Shown: positions 13,421 to 26,800 of the stretch, in pieces
Layout of the letters: every line of letters starts with the position of its first letter
How positions within the stretch are numbered: the first letter of the stretch is position 1
DNA from: Ascaris suum
Taxonomy: Eukaryota > Nematoda > Chromadorea > Rhabditida > Ascarididae
Length of the DNA stretch: 64,000 bases
Direction: 5' to 3'
Assembly (NCBI GenBank): GCA_013433145.1
Contig: CM024172.1
Location: forward strand, 12,176,053-12,240,052
Translations under genes and position numbers: made by a program
Notes under the pieces: generated by a model
Databases searched by the model: none
Told to the model about the DNA's origin: nothing
The model's input: only the letters and a program-made list of their open reading frames with translations

Positions 13421-16400
13421 CTGCGGCGTTGACCTTGACAGGCCTTATGTGATGTCAGCACAACTAACCAACTACCTCATGAGTGCAGAAGTTGTCGGTT
13501 CCTATGTGATATCAGTGCATTTCAAAAATCTTCTACGAATTTCCTCATAGGTCACAAAGGCGAAAAAGCTTCGCATTTTGGCATTCTGCGCAGAAAATTT
13601 TGTTTTCCCGGTCGCTACACAGTGATGCACTTTCATGTTTACTGTTCCTTTACAGGTTGCTGCTCCCATTTAAAATCTTCAATTTCGACGATGATAGACA
13701 TCGTGGCGAAGGAGAGCGATGGCTCAGATGTGAAGCATATGCGTCATTCATGGCGATTAGTGCAACGAGCATAACTTAGCGTTAGTGTTGAATTAGAGCG
13801 CTGTTAATTTCCCCTTGTCTCATCGATTGTGAAAATCGTTGTGGCATTCTAGAATTAGCTCATTTGTGCCCCAAACGTTAGTGGAACCCTGTTGGAGAAT
13901 TTTGTTTGTTAGAGCCCTCTTGATCAATTGTGTGCTCATATATTTGTGGCTCATGCATGCTTATCCTGAGTCGTGCGGGTGAAATATCGGATTCATTCCA
14001 ACTCAATTCAACAAGTAATTTCTAAGGATGTGGGAAGTAGGTTATTCCCTCGCAATATCCCTCGAGAAATACAAGAAAGAAATATAAACTTCTCGCATCA
14101 GTGTGCTTAGCGATCCAGCTCGCTATAGGTATATAACATTGAGCACAGTTTCTCTCGAGGAAAGAGTGTTTGCTATTTCGCATGCAAAAGCGATCGCTTT
14201 TGAACCCGTCGTTTGTCTGTTCAGCGTACAGTTTCTGGTGCAGAAATGAGGAAAGTTCGGCGTCATAATCGCCAAAACAGAAGCGCAAATTCCGACATAT
14301 GTTGTGGAAACGCGCGAAAGATGATGGGCGAATAAATGCAATCGGCTTCTTTCACGTTCTGAAAATGTGCAATTTTCTTTCATTGCTGAGTGCGAAATTC
14401 AACCGCAATCGGCTATCAATCACGTCGGTCCGCTGAGAATGTTAGAAAGAAAAACTGCACGATTTTACTTCATTACATATATAAGGAGACATGCAAAGCA
14501 ACGCGTCCAGAGGCGAGCAGCCGCAATAAATACTTTTCGGTGATGCGTTAACACTGCAAGCGAATTCAAGAACAAATGGAGCAGGGCATCATAGAACTGG
14601 GCACGACAAGACTTTTTGCAGTTCCGCTCAGTTCGTCATTCAATTTGACTAGTTCCGAACAATTGAGAAATATGTGAAATTATAGAGTTCATTTTGTACG
14701 AAGAAGAAGACAACAATTCAGTGCGTACTATGGACGAACAAGTGTTCCAGAAGGAATTTTTAGGGAGAACTATCCATGCGTATCTAAATAGTGTTTTGCA
14801 GGAATACGATGTTATGCATAGCCTGAACTCTTAAACGTGATAAGTGACATCCAGTAAAGCATAAGCCACTGCGAATCACAGAGTGCAATAATCTCCACGA
14901 ATAGCTGACTCAGAACAACCGAACATAACTAGACCTCCACGAGTTTTATTTTACATGGCATGCATCTGTGTGGAGGAGCGAAAAGTTCTGAATAAATAGT
15001 CAGTTGTGTAATTGCGGTCGTACGTATTTGTGCGCATAAGTTTCACCGTTCATGCATGAGTACTGGTGTGTGAGTTTGAATTAAGAATAAAAATCTGAAA
15101 GGCATGTAAAATTTTTCACGCATCGCGCATATTTTATGCGACCAGTAATCTTCAACGGCATCTAGTATGGTCTCTTGTGAAATCCTAACTAAGGTTGAAG
15201 AGCTTACGGTTGGGTCTAAATGCTTCCGTTTGGTTCGCAGTTTATTTGTTCCTTTGCCAGTTCTTCAAATGCTCTGGTACTCCTGAACGGGCGGAAACGA
15301 AACAAATCGGTGCGGGGCCATTGGGATTGCATCCTTTGAAGTCGCCTAATGTCACGCATTGGCGATTGTCTACAAAACTTTGCCAAGTGAGGAGGTTAGG
15401 CTAACTGAGCCATAGATTTCACTAAAATGATAGGCGGATTGGTTTTAGCAAATTGAGATGAATGCATCCGTTCAAAGAGTAACAGCGAGGGGGCAGAGAG
15501 GGGGGGGGGGCGGGCGAGCGAAAGGGATGTGGATGAAAAAGGCCATGCGAGAAAATAGCAGGTGACAGCTGGATATGGTACCTAAAAGCATGTAGGCAAG
15601 GAAATCACCTTCTAACTATCGCTGGAGCATGATGTGGCAGTCTTGTTGCGAAGTGCGCAGAACAACGTTTTTTCAACTCTCGTCAGTCTCTGTGAAGCAG
15701 CTAAATCGAAAAGCAACAACTATGCAAATCGTTTTCATTCAACGTTAGCTTGCCTCCTCTCATTTTTAAAATCATCTTTTCTTTTCCTTTTCAACTTTCT
15801 TGCTAAACATGTCTTGTCACGCCTAAATTCATCGTTATCATAGGTACTATTATAAACCATGCTTTCCTTCGTTTATAGTATTTCACTCACGATTGATTTT
15901 CTTTTTCTTCTCCGAATTATTTTCTTAGTCACTCCGTTTATTCTTCTTGAATAATCGCAATAGAATTTTTCAACAACGCCATGTTTGTGGGCCCATCGAT
16001 TTATGTGCTCACACATTTTCAGCATATAAGCTTTACACGTCCAAATACATCATACATGACGATGGTTGCATTAGACGAGACTTTTCGTTTATTCATGGAA
16101 GATCTTCATTCATTAATCCATGCGTTCGCGCATCCATGCACTTCCATTTGCAGGATTGAGAGGCAACACTCTACTTTTTACGTTCCTTTTCTTTTGTTCA
16201 TTAGACGCTCTGGGCAAATTCGTCAACAGACCAAATATTTGTTTAGTTTAGAAGAATTTGAGAGCATGTGTTTCAGAGCATGAGCAACCACATCAAAGCT
16301 ATCGCTGCACATCATGCGCTTATTTAAGCTGTGCCGAGAAATAACGGTGAAGACCATTCACGAGATGGTCTGAGTTTTAAAATCTCATGTGACTTAGCTT

Positions 16401-17523
16401 GATCGCAGCGACTAAAATTCCCCTCGTTTATTAGCTTAGAAAACGATATACATGAAATGCTAGCATTCATATCGATAAAAAAAAAGAGACTAGCCGAAGC
16501 GTGATAATACATGCCAGTTTTGCAAATGTTCTTTTGATTTCCACGTTTTGCTTATCAAAGCCTAATTGCTGCATGTGAGTAATTTCGTGTTGCACTCAAT
16601 ATAAAATTTTTCGATTTAATTTCCGTAAAATGTATCGTTTTTTTTTTTGAAAATACAATGGAGGAGCAACTTATTCCACGCTTAAATTTGTTGATTGCAT
16701 TACGTGATGCACTAATAGGAAAGAGTATGTGTCGTTGATATGAGAGAAACTCAAAAAGAATTTCAAGCTAAACTATGATTGCAAACGCGAAATGATTGAA
16801 GGAATTCGGTGTCACATCTTTTTCCAACATTCGCTAAATTTCATCATCACTTTCCTAGATATTATTTTTGACGAGTGAAATACATGTGAAAACAGCTCAT
16901 TTGTATTGTAAAGGAGATCATGAGCACACATTATTAGATTATCGTTTCTTCAGCATCTATCGTTGTGCGGACATAGAAGCAGACTACGCGAGCACAACTT
17001 CTCGTGCTTCTTTTTTGCCTCCTTCGAATGCTTGTTTTCAAAAGAAGCCTTAAAACGGGCTGAATCAAAGAGATACACTCATATGTGTTAATTAACAAAA
17101 AAAAATTAATAGCATCTTTTATTTGGCATTCCACTCTTATCGTTTGGCCTTCTGCGAGTAATCTGGAGATAAATGATCATTTGGATATGGCCTTCGGTTC
17201 GCTTTTCACACATAGATATCCACGATCTTACTCATTCCCATAAGGAAGGCATTTCGTTTCTCATCAAATAGTGAAGCGAATTCATTTGGAAGGTTTTCTG
17301 ACATTGACTCGGAAGATGAAGAAAGAAGCACAACCGACAAAACTCATGTGGGTAAGCACTTCAACAAGTTAATTATATCGATACATACGAAAAACTACTA
17401 CCATTATTTAAACGTTTGAAATTCTTCAATTGCTGTAAGAAATTCGAAAGGAAAATGCAATACGTTATAAGTGCACTAGACCGTATTGTTTCAGTGTCGA
17501 ATTAGAGGGCTCCGTCCTTAGCA
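13420..17523. other. Intergenic DNA downstream of the collagen gene
   Basis: No exon is supportable. It holds a G-rich tract at 15489-15514 and short homopolymer runs. The collagen 3' UTR must begin at 17523 and run leftward; I could not pick a polyadenylation signal with confidence. Confidence 0.4.
15489..15514 (+). other. G-quadruplex-type motif
   Basis: A run of five G, a 6-base spacer, eleven G, one C and three G fits the G3+N1-7 pattern on the plus strand. It is intergenic and stands out in AT-rich surroundings. Confidence 0.6.
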
Positions 17524-17826
17524 TTATCGACGTGCCTTTCCAAATGAACGGTGTTTGGAATAAATTCGTGTCACTGGACGAGTATGGGAAAAAACTCGAT
17601 GTTTGGTCGAAAATGCTCTATGCTTCGAGGGTTCCATTGTGAGCATAGCAGGTGCTACACGCGTCTGCGATATACGTCCTCTCGTAATTGCCATACTTCT
17701 GGGACCGATTGATGCAGAATGAAATTGAATGCTTTCAGACGTTGGTTTAAGATAGTGATTGCCTGCTGTACGCGGCGGGCATGGGCAGTAGTGTGCATCC
17801 GCGCCATACGTTCCAGAGCGACCGGC
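17524..17826 (-). CDS. Collagen exon 5: CPCPPR end plus 81-residue basic tail
   Basis: Acceptor TTGTTTCAG, phase 0, stop TAA at 17524-17526. It opens [19 protein letters not shown], the classic C-terminal non-collagenous motif of nematode cuticle collagens. Most family members stop soon after it. Here 81 more residues follow, rich in Arg, Lys, His and Ser, with three (S/T)KHR(A/V/S)F copies near the end. Confidence 0.9.
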   Translation of the reverse strand, partial: AGRSGTYGADAHYCPCPPRTAGNHYLKPTSESIQFHSASIGPRSMAITRGRISQTRVAPAMLTMEPSKHRAFSTKHRVFSHTRPVTRIYSKHRSFGKARR

Positions 17827-20800
17827 CTGAAACAAATTCTACGTGTAAATTTTTTCTCGTTAGGAATTGAACAGCACTCATTCAACGATAATGTAGGACC
17901 TTTTATATTTGATGAATACAGTGGCTTTGAAAAGGAAATTTGTGTTGGATATAACGGAACTTTCGGTTCAAAAATTATTCATAAAATTTCGAAATTTTCA
18001 CGGCTCGTAAACTAAATTTTTTCTGGATTAGTGAGTTTTAACGGCAGATCTACGCCATTCCGGTTTTTAGCATTTCCATCTCTCGAACAATCCTAAAATG
18101 CTCAAATTTTCCTCGTTTTTTTTTTTTTTTTTTTTGCGGCAACTTAAGAGTATGGTTTGACCGTCACATTAGATCAATGCACAACTTTTCCAGATAAAAG
18201 TTCCACACTAATTATTGGTCTTAAGTCCATGTATATTTTCCCAGCTTACCTGATATGCTCTGAAATGTTTGCTTTTTCCAGAAAAAATCGGGAAAATATA
18301 AACGAAAACTTCAGTAAATTCTCGTGCGCTTTGCTATGAGAACGAAATAGAGATAGAATCATATGCTTGAAAGCCATCGAAGATTTCCTTTTTTGAAATC
18401 TGCTGTTTTATTAAGAGTTGGGTATACGGTTAAACGTTTCTACAATGAATAAGTTAGTTCCAATCCAGAAAACTTTGCTCACGTGTGGAATTTTGTATGG
18501 AATTTTGAGAACTGGTGGCTGTATGGTGTATGGTGAATTCAATTCCTCGTTTTCATGAAACCACTAGGTGATTTCATGAATCAAGGATAGTTTTGATATG
18601 CTATCACTGCCCAAGAACTTCTCAATTCACGAAAAAAAAAGAAGTTAAAAAATGTGCAACACATAGAACTCCTTTTGAATATGTCAGCCAGTAAATTTTT
18701 TCCAATTATCGGTTTTTTTTTGTTCCCAATTGCTTCACCTAGAGTAAACTGAATGGGTGCCACTAATTTATTCCATGTATGACCTGACGGTATATTAACG
18801 CCCGCTCCTTACTGGTAAACAAGAAGCGAGGAACTCCACTGCCGTTGAGAAAATTTATGACTGCAAACAAATTTTTTGCAATCAGTCATTTCCTAAGGGA
18901 ATATCACTCAGGCATCAAAGTTTCAACGGAACATTAGAAAATGTGGCATTTTTTTTTCATAGCAATGAACTCTACGCACTCTTATAGGAAACTTTTTGGG
19001 AAAATGACGTCATTATAAAAATTATTTTATTCCCGAAATCACAATGACGTTGGAGATCTTCTTCGACAAATATTCTCTTCTTCTTTCTACCTCTTAGAGT
19101 CATTTCCCATCGTTATAGCAGTCTATTCTTGATTAAACTGTACACAATTAAATACAGTGAATTGTTGCTATAGCAAAACTAGTAATAATTTTTTCCATAA
19201 GCCAGAGTTGATTGTGGAAAGTTCGCATGCACTAGTTCCCGTCGGACTCATGTATGTCCGTCGTCTCCCAACTCCCCTACTAAGTCAGGATTGAATACTG
19301 AAAATGTCTAAACAGTTATACATTTCATTAAAAAATGTGGCAACAATTATCACGAAGCGAGAATATATTACAAAAGGAGATTTGAGGGATGATTTCCTGA
19401 AGGGAATGTCTTGGAATAGGATAGAACAAGACCATGTGCTGTATGGTCCTGCCATATTAAACTCAGCTCTTCGGATAAGAGTGTAAAGCATTTCTATGAC
19501 TTAAGGAGAAAATTACTAACGACGCTTCACTAGCACTGCATTTGAACGGAGATGATATGCAACGTCCTTTTCATCCTTAGCAATCTAGGCCATCCTTGTA
19601 CTAGCTTTGAATGTCCTCAGCTAGAAAGAGATCATTTCTGCGAACTGTGATATCTATATCCAAACAGTTTGCCTGCGATTTTCATGCATGAACAGTATTG
19701 TATCTTTAGTAGAAGCAGAAAACTCATACAAGCCCAGGCGGACCACGTGGTCCTGGCCGTCCTTGTCGACCAGGTGGGCCTGAGCGACCTGCTGGACCCA
19801 TGGGTCCGGGACCAACAGCGGGCATTCCGGGAGGACCAGTTCTTCCTTGGGGCCCTGGTGGACCCCTTGGGCCCTTTGGACCACGAAGGTAACCTCTCCT
19901 CATATCACCTGCTCCAGGTGGGCCGCGCGGACCGGGCTTACCAGGAGGACCTGCAAAGAGTGTTTAGAAGGGTGCTCGCTCAGATATAATTACTGCACAA
20001 GAGTGTGGAAAGGTTTCGTTACTACAAAATGGAAATGCGATAATGCGATATTTTTCTAAAGCGGAATGTTCCCAAGACATGAACGGAAAGCTAACCTTAG
20101 AGAGCTAATAGGCTTAAGGAAATCAAATTAACTGTTCAAAGGCGTAGTCACTGGCAGGCGGAATTATATCATGAACTTGTCGTAAAATCGCTGATGACTA
20201 CAGAATTCTAGCCACTCTTTCGCAGTTTGGAAAGGTGTTTCAACTTCTTCGTTGCATAGCCATGCAATCCGTGTTTGGAGAGCATACCTTGAACGACAGC
20301 GATTGAGAAATCAGTGATGCAGGATTTTTGGATTATTGGGTTCACAGTAGCGACCTCCCTCAACGAGTGGTCAGTTTTGTTGAGGCGCATACTTGTTGAC
20401 AGCACGTGATAAACAAGCAGTTTTCAGTGAGGAAGAGAGTTCCTTTGCTAGGACATTAGAAACGAAAGTAATCGAGAACGTTGAGAGCAAATTGATAGAA
20501 ATGAAGCCATCATAACCGGGCACTGTTCCCATCACTTGATATACAGTGTCAGAGCGAAACTGACCATTGAATGCAATGAGCAGCGGATGTGATAGAACGA
20601 CCAATGACAATGATTGACTCTCCGAGGAGGAAAGACACGAAAAACTATCAACCGATATCCAGTTTAAATTCCCACTATCACAAGAATATCGAAAGAAATC
20701 ATGATCATCTCGCATAATATTTAAAAAAATGGCAAACCTTGTGGCCCAGGATTACCAATGGGTCCGGGCGGACCGCGTATTCCAACCCGACCCATTCCAG

Positions 20801-23800
20801 TACCAGGTGGTCCACGATTGCCAGGCATCCCTGCTCGCCCAGGTGGACCAGGTTGGCCCGCTGGTCCAGGAGGTCCCTTTTTACATGGAATGCAGCCCAT
20901 TTTGGTAAGTTCCATAAAACTAGTTTGAGGAGCATCGAGTCCTGGCCGACCGTCTCGCCCTTTTATTCCAGGTTCTGAAACTCTAAAAAATGCTATAAGT
21001 TCAACACGTTACAAATCTTATCTTGAATTTTCGAACTGCTTGTGAAAAACTGAATTTAAAGATATAGGATAGCTGAGGGCATCTCGAGAGAATATGGTGA
21101 CATCCAGTGACTATTAGCGCTGGAAATCACAAATCAACGAAAGAAATCGCTACCTAACAAATACGAATCACCAATCGTTGGCATTACTTCGGCGAAAAAC
21201 GAATCGATAGGATGCGAAAATGTGCGCAATACTTAGAAGACTCTTTTTTGTTTCTATCAGCTAGGAATAATCTGCAGCTGTACTGCTGTGTTGATGAATG
21301 GAGAAATTTATCCATCGCACTGAGGCTGACGTATCCTTAACTAAGATATAGTAATATGGGATTCGTGTTTACCCCTTATACATAACTTCGATGTCGAGAT
21401 ACTCCCACCCTACAACATAGTAAATATGTATTCAAGAATTTAGTTTTCTTCGTGCGATGCTCCAAAACTGGATTGGAATAAGAGAAACTTATTGAGCAGT
21501 CATTAAAAATTTGAATTTGTTATTGTGCCGTCTTCTGGTTTTGAATTCTCCAATCACCTGCGGCTTTAGTACAAAGGAAACGACAGAAAGAAGAAAGCGG
21601 TATGAAATCTTTAATTTATAGACGGTATCATCATGGGACTACCATCAAATACTCTTCACCGTTTTTTTTAAAATCTATGGTTGAGATGGTTTAAGGGACA
21701 TGCTGTTATGGGATCATTCGAATGAAGCATGCTACTGTGCAATAATAGAAATAGTAACCTCCGCGCTCCCCTTGATCTCCAGGTGGACCAGGTGGACCTG
21801 GTGGACATTCCCTTCTCGGATTTTTACAACCTGCAAGCAATTTGTTGTGACTTTGAATGCTGCTGGCGATGTGCATTTCAATGAATGCAAAAATGCACTG
21901 TATTCGGTGGTCGTCACTGCAGAATGCTGCCTATACACCACGAAGAATTGTTGACTTATGGAATCACTTGCATATACGCTCATCAGTTTCACTTCGATTC
22001 AATCCCGCTATCCAAGAAACCACATGCTATAAATCAGAAAGAGATTTCATATGCAAACGGGAAGGAAAGTATTCGAAAATAGTCGCTGAATAGATTCGTT
22101 ATCAGTCATTTCTAGGCTCGGTTTGCAGTGTGCAATGCTAGATGCCACATAAAGAAAACGTAACGCACACTAGTTTTATGACTTCGAAGTGTGTAACGTT
22201 GCACTACTATCTGGCACTTCAGCACTCATTATAGCCCTCATGACGCTATCATATTTGAATGGGCATAGAGTAGAGTCCTATGAAATAGAATCCATTTTTA
22301 GTGTAGACGTCAACCCAAACGATATAGACGTCTATGCGTCATTCGTTGAGTGGATTTCATCCTTTGCCAAACTCGGACCAACGTTTGTTTTGCGTCGAAA
22401 ACTGAAGCTGTTGAGAATGCCGTAACTGTTCTGGATAGTTCGCGAAAAAAAAGCAGTTTCCACTTGCTATCTCTAATGATAATGGTTAGGCGTCATTTCG
22501 AAGAGTAGAGTCGTCTAGCACAGCTACGTCATCTACACTTTGAAGTTTTTCACGACATTCACCGAATATTCTAAACTGTGTTTCTGAAATGCATTGCTTA
22601 GATGCACTATAATGCAATTCCTTATCACAACATTAAGAAAATGCGCACAGAATAGAATGTCACGCAAGATTATTCATATTTGTTGCAATATCCATGACAT
22701 AATAGGCGACATATTGCACCTCCTGTTATAGTTAATAATCATAGTATTGAGAATATTGAAGCATAAGTGGCATAGAAACACTGTTTACTAGTGATTGAAG
22801 AGCACAAAAAACTGTGAGATCCATAATTGTCAAATTTTGATTCGAAATATGTCGATGCCATCAAGAGACTCAGTCTTCAACTTGAAAAGTCTTGGTGAGT
22901 GTTGTGGTTAAATCAGGACTCCGACATGATTATTATTGCCATTGCTTGTAAGTTTGTTTATATGTACTTTCCGTTGCTAGAGCATAAGTCATGACTCCTG
23001 GTCTCAAGCGTCATTATCAGCATAAGGCAACAGATCTCGATTCAACGGTGGTTTTTTTTTTCAAGGCGGTCATGAATAAGGAAAAAAACGAGCAAATTCT
23101 ACGATGGATATTATGATGGTAGGTAGTAAACGCTGTCTGAGATGCATTGGACGCGACTCAGTTAAAACGAAACAACTAAATGTCGAAGAAGACAAATAAG
23201 ATACCGCAACTGGCTCCACGTTTATTCCTACCAAGAACGAACTCCGAAATCGATGACCGCTGAATTTCTCGCTCGCGTTTCCACTGAACACTCATAATGC
23301 CGTCCCAAGCATCATTCGCAATATTCTTCAAATTATACATCAATGCGATAAGAAAATAATATAACTAATAAGAAAGAAGTGCAGACATATGCCGAAGAAC
23401 ACAACCGGAAAGAGCTAATAAAAATTCGCTGGAAATTGAGGAGGTTTTCTAAAGATGCCGTGGAATCAAAAGCAGAATTTCCTGTCCAGCACCGCCTACC
23501 ATATTTTAGATCGGCTGTCCATGCGCGATCACAAACGCTTTCATTTATAAGAAAAGCCCATGCAGAGGCTATTCCTGTCGGCTGTGTTAGTTTATTCTAC
23601 TTCACATCCACTTCCTTTCTCCATATCTCTCCATCCGCTCTAGTTCAACAAATTCATTACGGCTTACACGTCACAGACGCTACCAATGTCCACATCTTTA
23701 CTGCCATCCTTGCTGGGAATCTTCCAGCGGCTATCGCTCAAATAACAGCCCACGTCCGTCAGGTGCGACTACAATTGCAAAACGACTTTCCATTGCACCC

Positions 23801-26800
23801 TATGCAACTAATTATGTTCTTTTGCAATTTCTTGTATATGGTAGATCAAAGAACGTCTGCTTTTGAACGTAGTATGCTAAAATGAGGATTTCCTGGTTTC
23901 CAAATTAGGTGGTTGACTTGGCAAAGCTATGACCTCATTTGCTTAAATGACAACAAAATTTACAGATTCTGTAACAATCATCAGAAGAAATATTTGCATA
24001 TTTCGCTCATTATTGAAAATCCTCCACAGTTTACCTTTAACTTATACAAGCTGCAGCTGCGCTTTGGAGCTAAACAGTATTGTAAACGTGAAGATTTAAG
24101 ATGACATGACGTGAAGGTTGCTTTTCATGCAACAGAAATTTCCCCGTGTACGAAAGGTCAACAATTAAATCAATGTCACAGAGAGACTTATTAGACTATA
24201 TGCGTAGTTGTATAATAGAAAAGAGGAAGCATGATTTTTTTAATACTTCAATGTCGCATATGCCTCTTAACATTCAGTACTTACGCACATAAATTTCTAG
24301 CCAATAATATGCAACATATCGAATTGATTGTAGGCGTTCAAAATTTAGCGTGCTGTTGAATTTTCGAAAAACTAGTTCTGCTTTCGATTTTGGCAAACCT
24401 GGTAGGCTAGAAGAGAGGGTTCCGTGCGTCGAAAAAAAAAAGACGCACTTGTGCTTTTGTGTCCTCTTCCAAACTAATAATTACAGCATGCATTATTTCG
24501 TAGTGACGTTGCTTTTGCGTAAACTTGAGCCTAGATATTCCGCAGTTTACGCAGGGAAGGCGGCCACTGATGCGCAGATGTGCATATCTAACTGTCAGGT
24601 CGCTTCAACTCATGCATTACATGAAATGAAACTGTGTAAATGAGGAATGCATTTGCGAAAATGTGCTGTACCTATGAGGTATAAAGCACTTCATTGCTAT
24701 CTAGATGCCGATCCATGAACATCGACAAGCAGCGGCCCTTAAATGTACTTTGAAATCCGGTTTATTGTGCGAGCTCACCAGTAGCATTTCCTAACGGTCA
24801 TAATGGTGAAGCTATACTATGAGTATCAGAAACGATGAATTCATCTGTTTTACTGAAATATGCATAAACCAGATAGTGTTGCATAGTAATAATTTGAGCA
24901 AGTCTATTGCATAAATTCTGAAAGTTCAATATGAGAGATGGAAGGAAAATATAAAAAATTTTTTGCAAGAAATCTTCCCTTACTAGCAGAAAATGTTGGA
25001 TGTGCCACATTTGTCGAGGAAACAACGTTTGCATAATCATATTATTTCAGGACATACGTTTTGACTTGCTTTCAATCCTAATTTCACCTCCAGCAACACT
25101 CTATGTAACTTCAGAGTACTCCTTCGGGCGTTCGAAGATGCCCTACTCAAACGCATGCAGTAATTATTGTAGCGATTTGGTGGATTCACTTAGTTACTTA
25201 TCAAAATAGTGAGAAAAACGACCCTCATGTAATGATATTTCCATGAGTGAAACCTCTCATATAAATGGCAATTTTACTAATTCATCAATCTTCCTTTCTC
25301 AAAACCCGTAACATCCTTTCCATTCCGAAAAAAATCTGATGAAGGACGACCCCTTCTCAATGCCAGCAAACCCATTTTCCATAATGATGCTCGCAAAGCA
25401 GATTGTTTTAGGTTGTTCTCGAATCTAATTGACAAATGTCCTCAACGTGAAGAAAAGCTTTGAAATGCTTGAGAACTTTACAGTAGGCATGTTTACCCGT
25501 ACGCAAGACTCCGCACCATTCCTTCAACCTTAAACGAAACAACTAGAGAGTACAATTCATATATCATCATTTAACTACTGAAATTTATGTTGCTGGGGTG
25601 ACGAGCCATGTTCTCACACGAGGCAGAGTTCTTCATGTTTTCTTATCACTAAAATTGTGATTACAATAAAATTACAATAAAATTGGAAGCTATTCTCTAG
25701 ATATGTAATGATGAAATTTGATAAGTTTATCATCTTTTGCACACCACTTATCAAAAATGCATACTTTTAATGGTCATCGTTTGAAATTCCACTATTCGCT
25801 CGTATTCTGTTGTCTGCCCCTATGAAGTCACTTATTAAGCGGCAAACATTTGTGGCTTAGGTGAAGATTATATTTTAATGCGAATCGTCTTTGTTATGAG
25901 GACTGTGTGAAAATGAATAAAAAGGAAGTAGTTGAGATTAAATGGTTGAGATATGATTTATCTATGTGCTTCTATCAAAGGAACCATTACCTGGACAGCA
26001 GGAAAATCCTTACGATATGCGCTTTTTTCTTCAGCTCATCTGGTTAATTATCCCCGCAAAGAAGCGGATAAGAATTGATTATGCGAAAAGATGCCTTCAC
26101 ATTTCTACTAATCCAATCGCTACTAGATGTCGTGTGAAAATATTTGTTTTCCTGCGATTTTACCAGTGGAAAAACTGCATGGGATTTTTCTTTTGTATTT
26201 AAATCTATCCGTGATAATCGTGTTTAAATCTTATGGAGCAATATGAACATATGAGTGGCGTTATTTTAAACAATAGAAACGTTGTTCATCGAATGCATCA
26301 TGTTCATTTTGTTTTCGACATTTATAGTTTTAAAATTCGTTAAGCATATCCAAAAATTTTTTGAAGTCCCACTTCAAAGATTCTCCGGGCAAAAACAGCA
26401 GGCACCCATATAGAGATACATATGCACGCACAGATTTGACACTCGTATAATGTGATTTTCACAAGCCAGTTTGCGAAAGTACGCAAAATGTGAGGTAGAT
26501 GTGAAATTCATCGCAGCTGTTCTTGTCTTATAATCGCTACAGAAGAAACAAAGGGCACAAAATAAAGTAGTCGACAATTGCTCCAATATGACTCAAAAAT
26601 AATTTATTAGCCGGTAAAAACGATGCTCTGCGCGTAAAGCGCCTCAATGTTGAAGAGTTAAATTGCAGCCATTGAACGCGACTAGAAAAAGTTTGTTGAT
26701 AGGTAAAGAGGGAGGTAGGCTCTGATAGAAATAAGAAATGAAAGGTGTAATTTTTGATGAGTGGAAGGTAGGCAAAAATTTAAAAAAAAAAAAGATAGTC

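Noticed and set aside
19669..20978. Plus-strand frames over the collagen exons
   Set aside because: They are antisense shadows of Gly-X-Y coding sequence on the minus strand.
22360..22410. A possible collagen linker exon on the minus strand with acceptor CAGCTTCAG and a Trp-containing peptide
   Set aside because: No donor that fits well, and exon 1 already joins the 21830 exon in frame to make the expected CSC cluster. Kept only as an unproven alternative.
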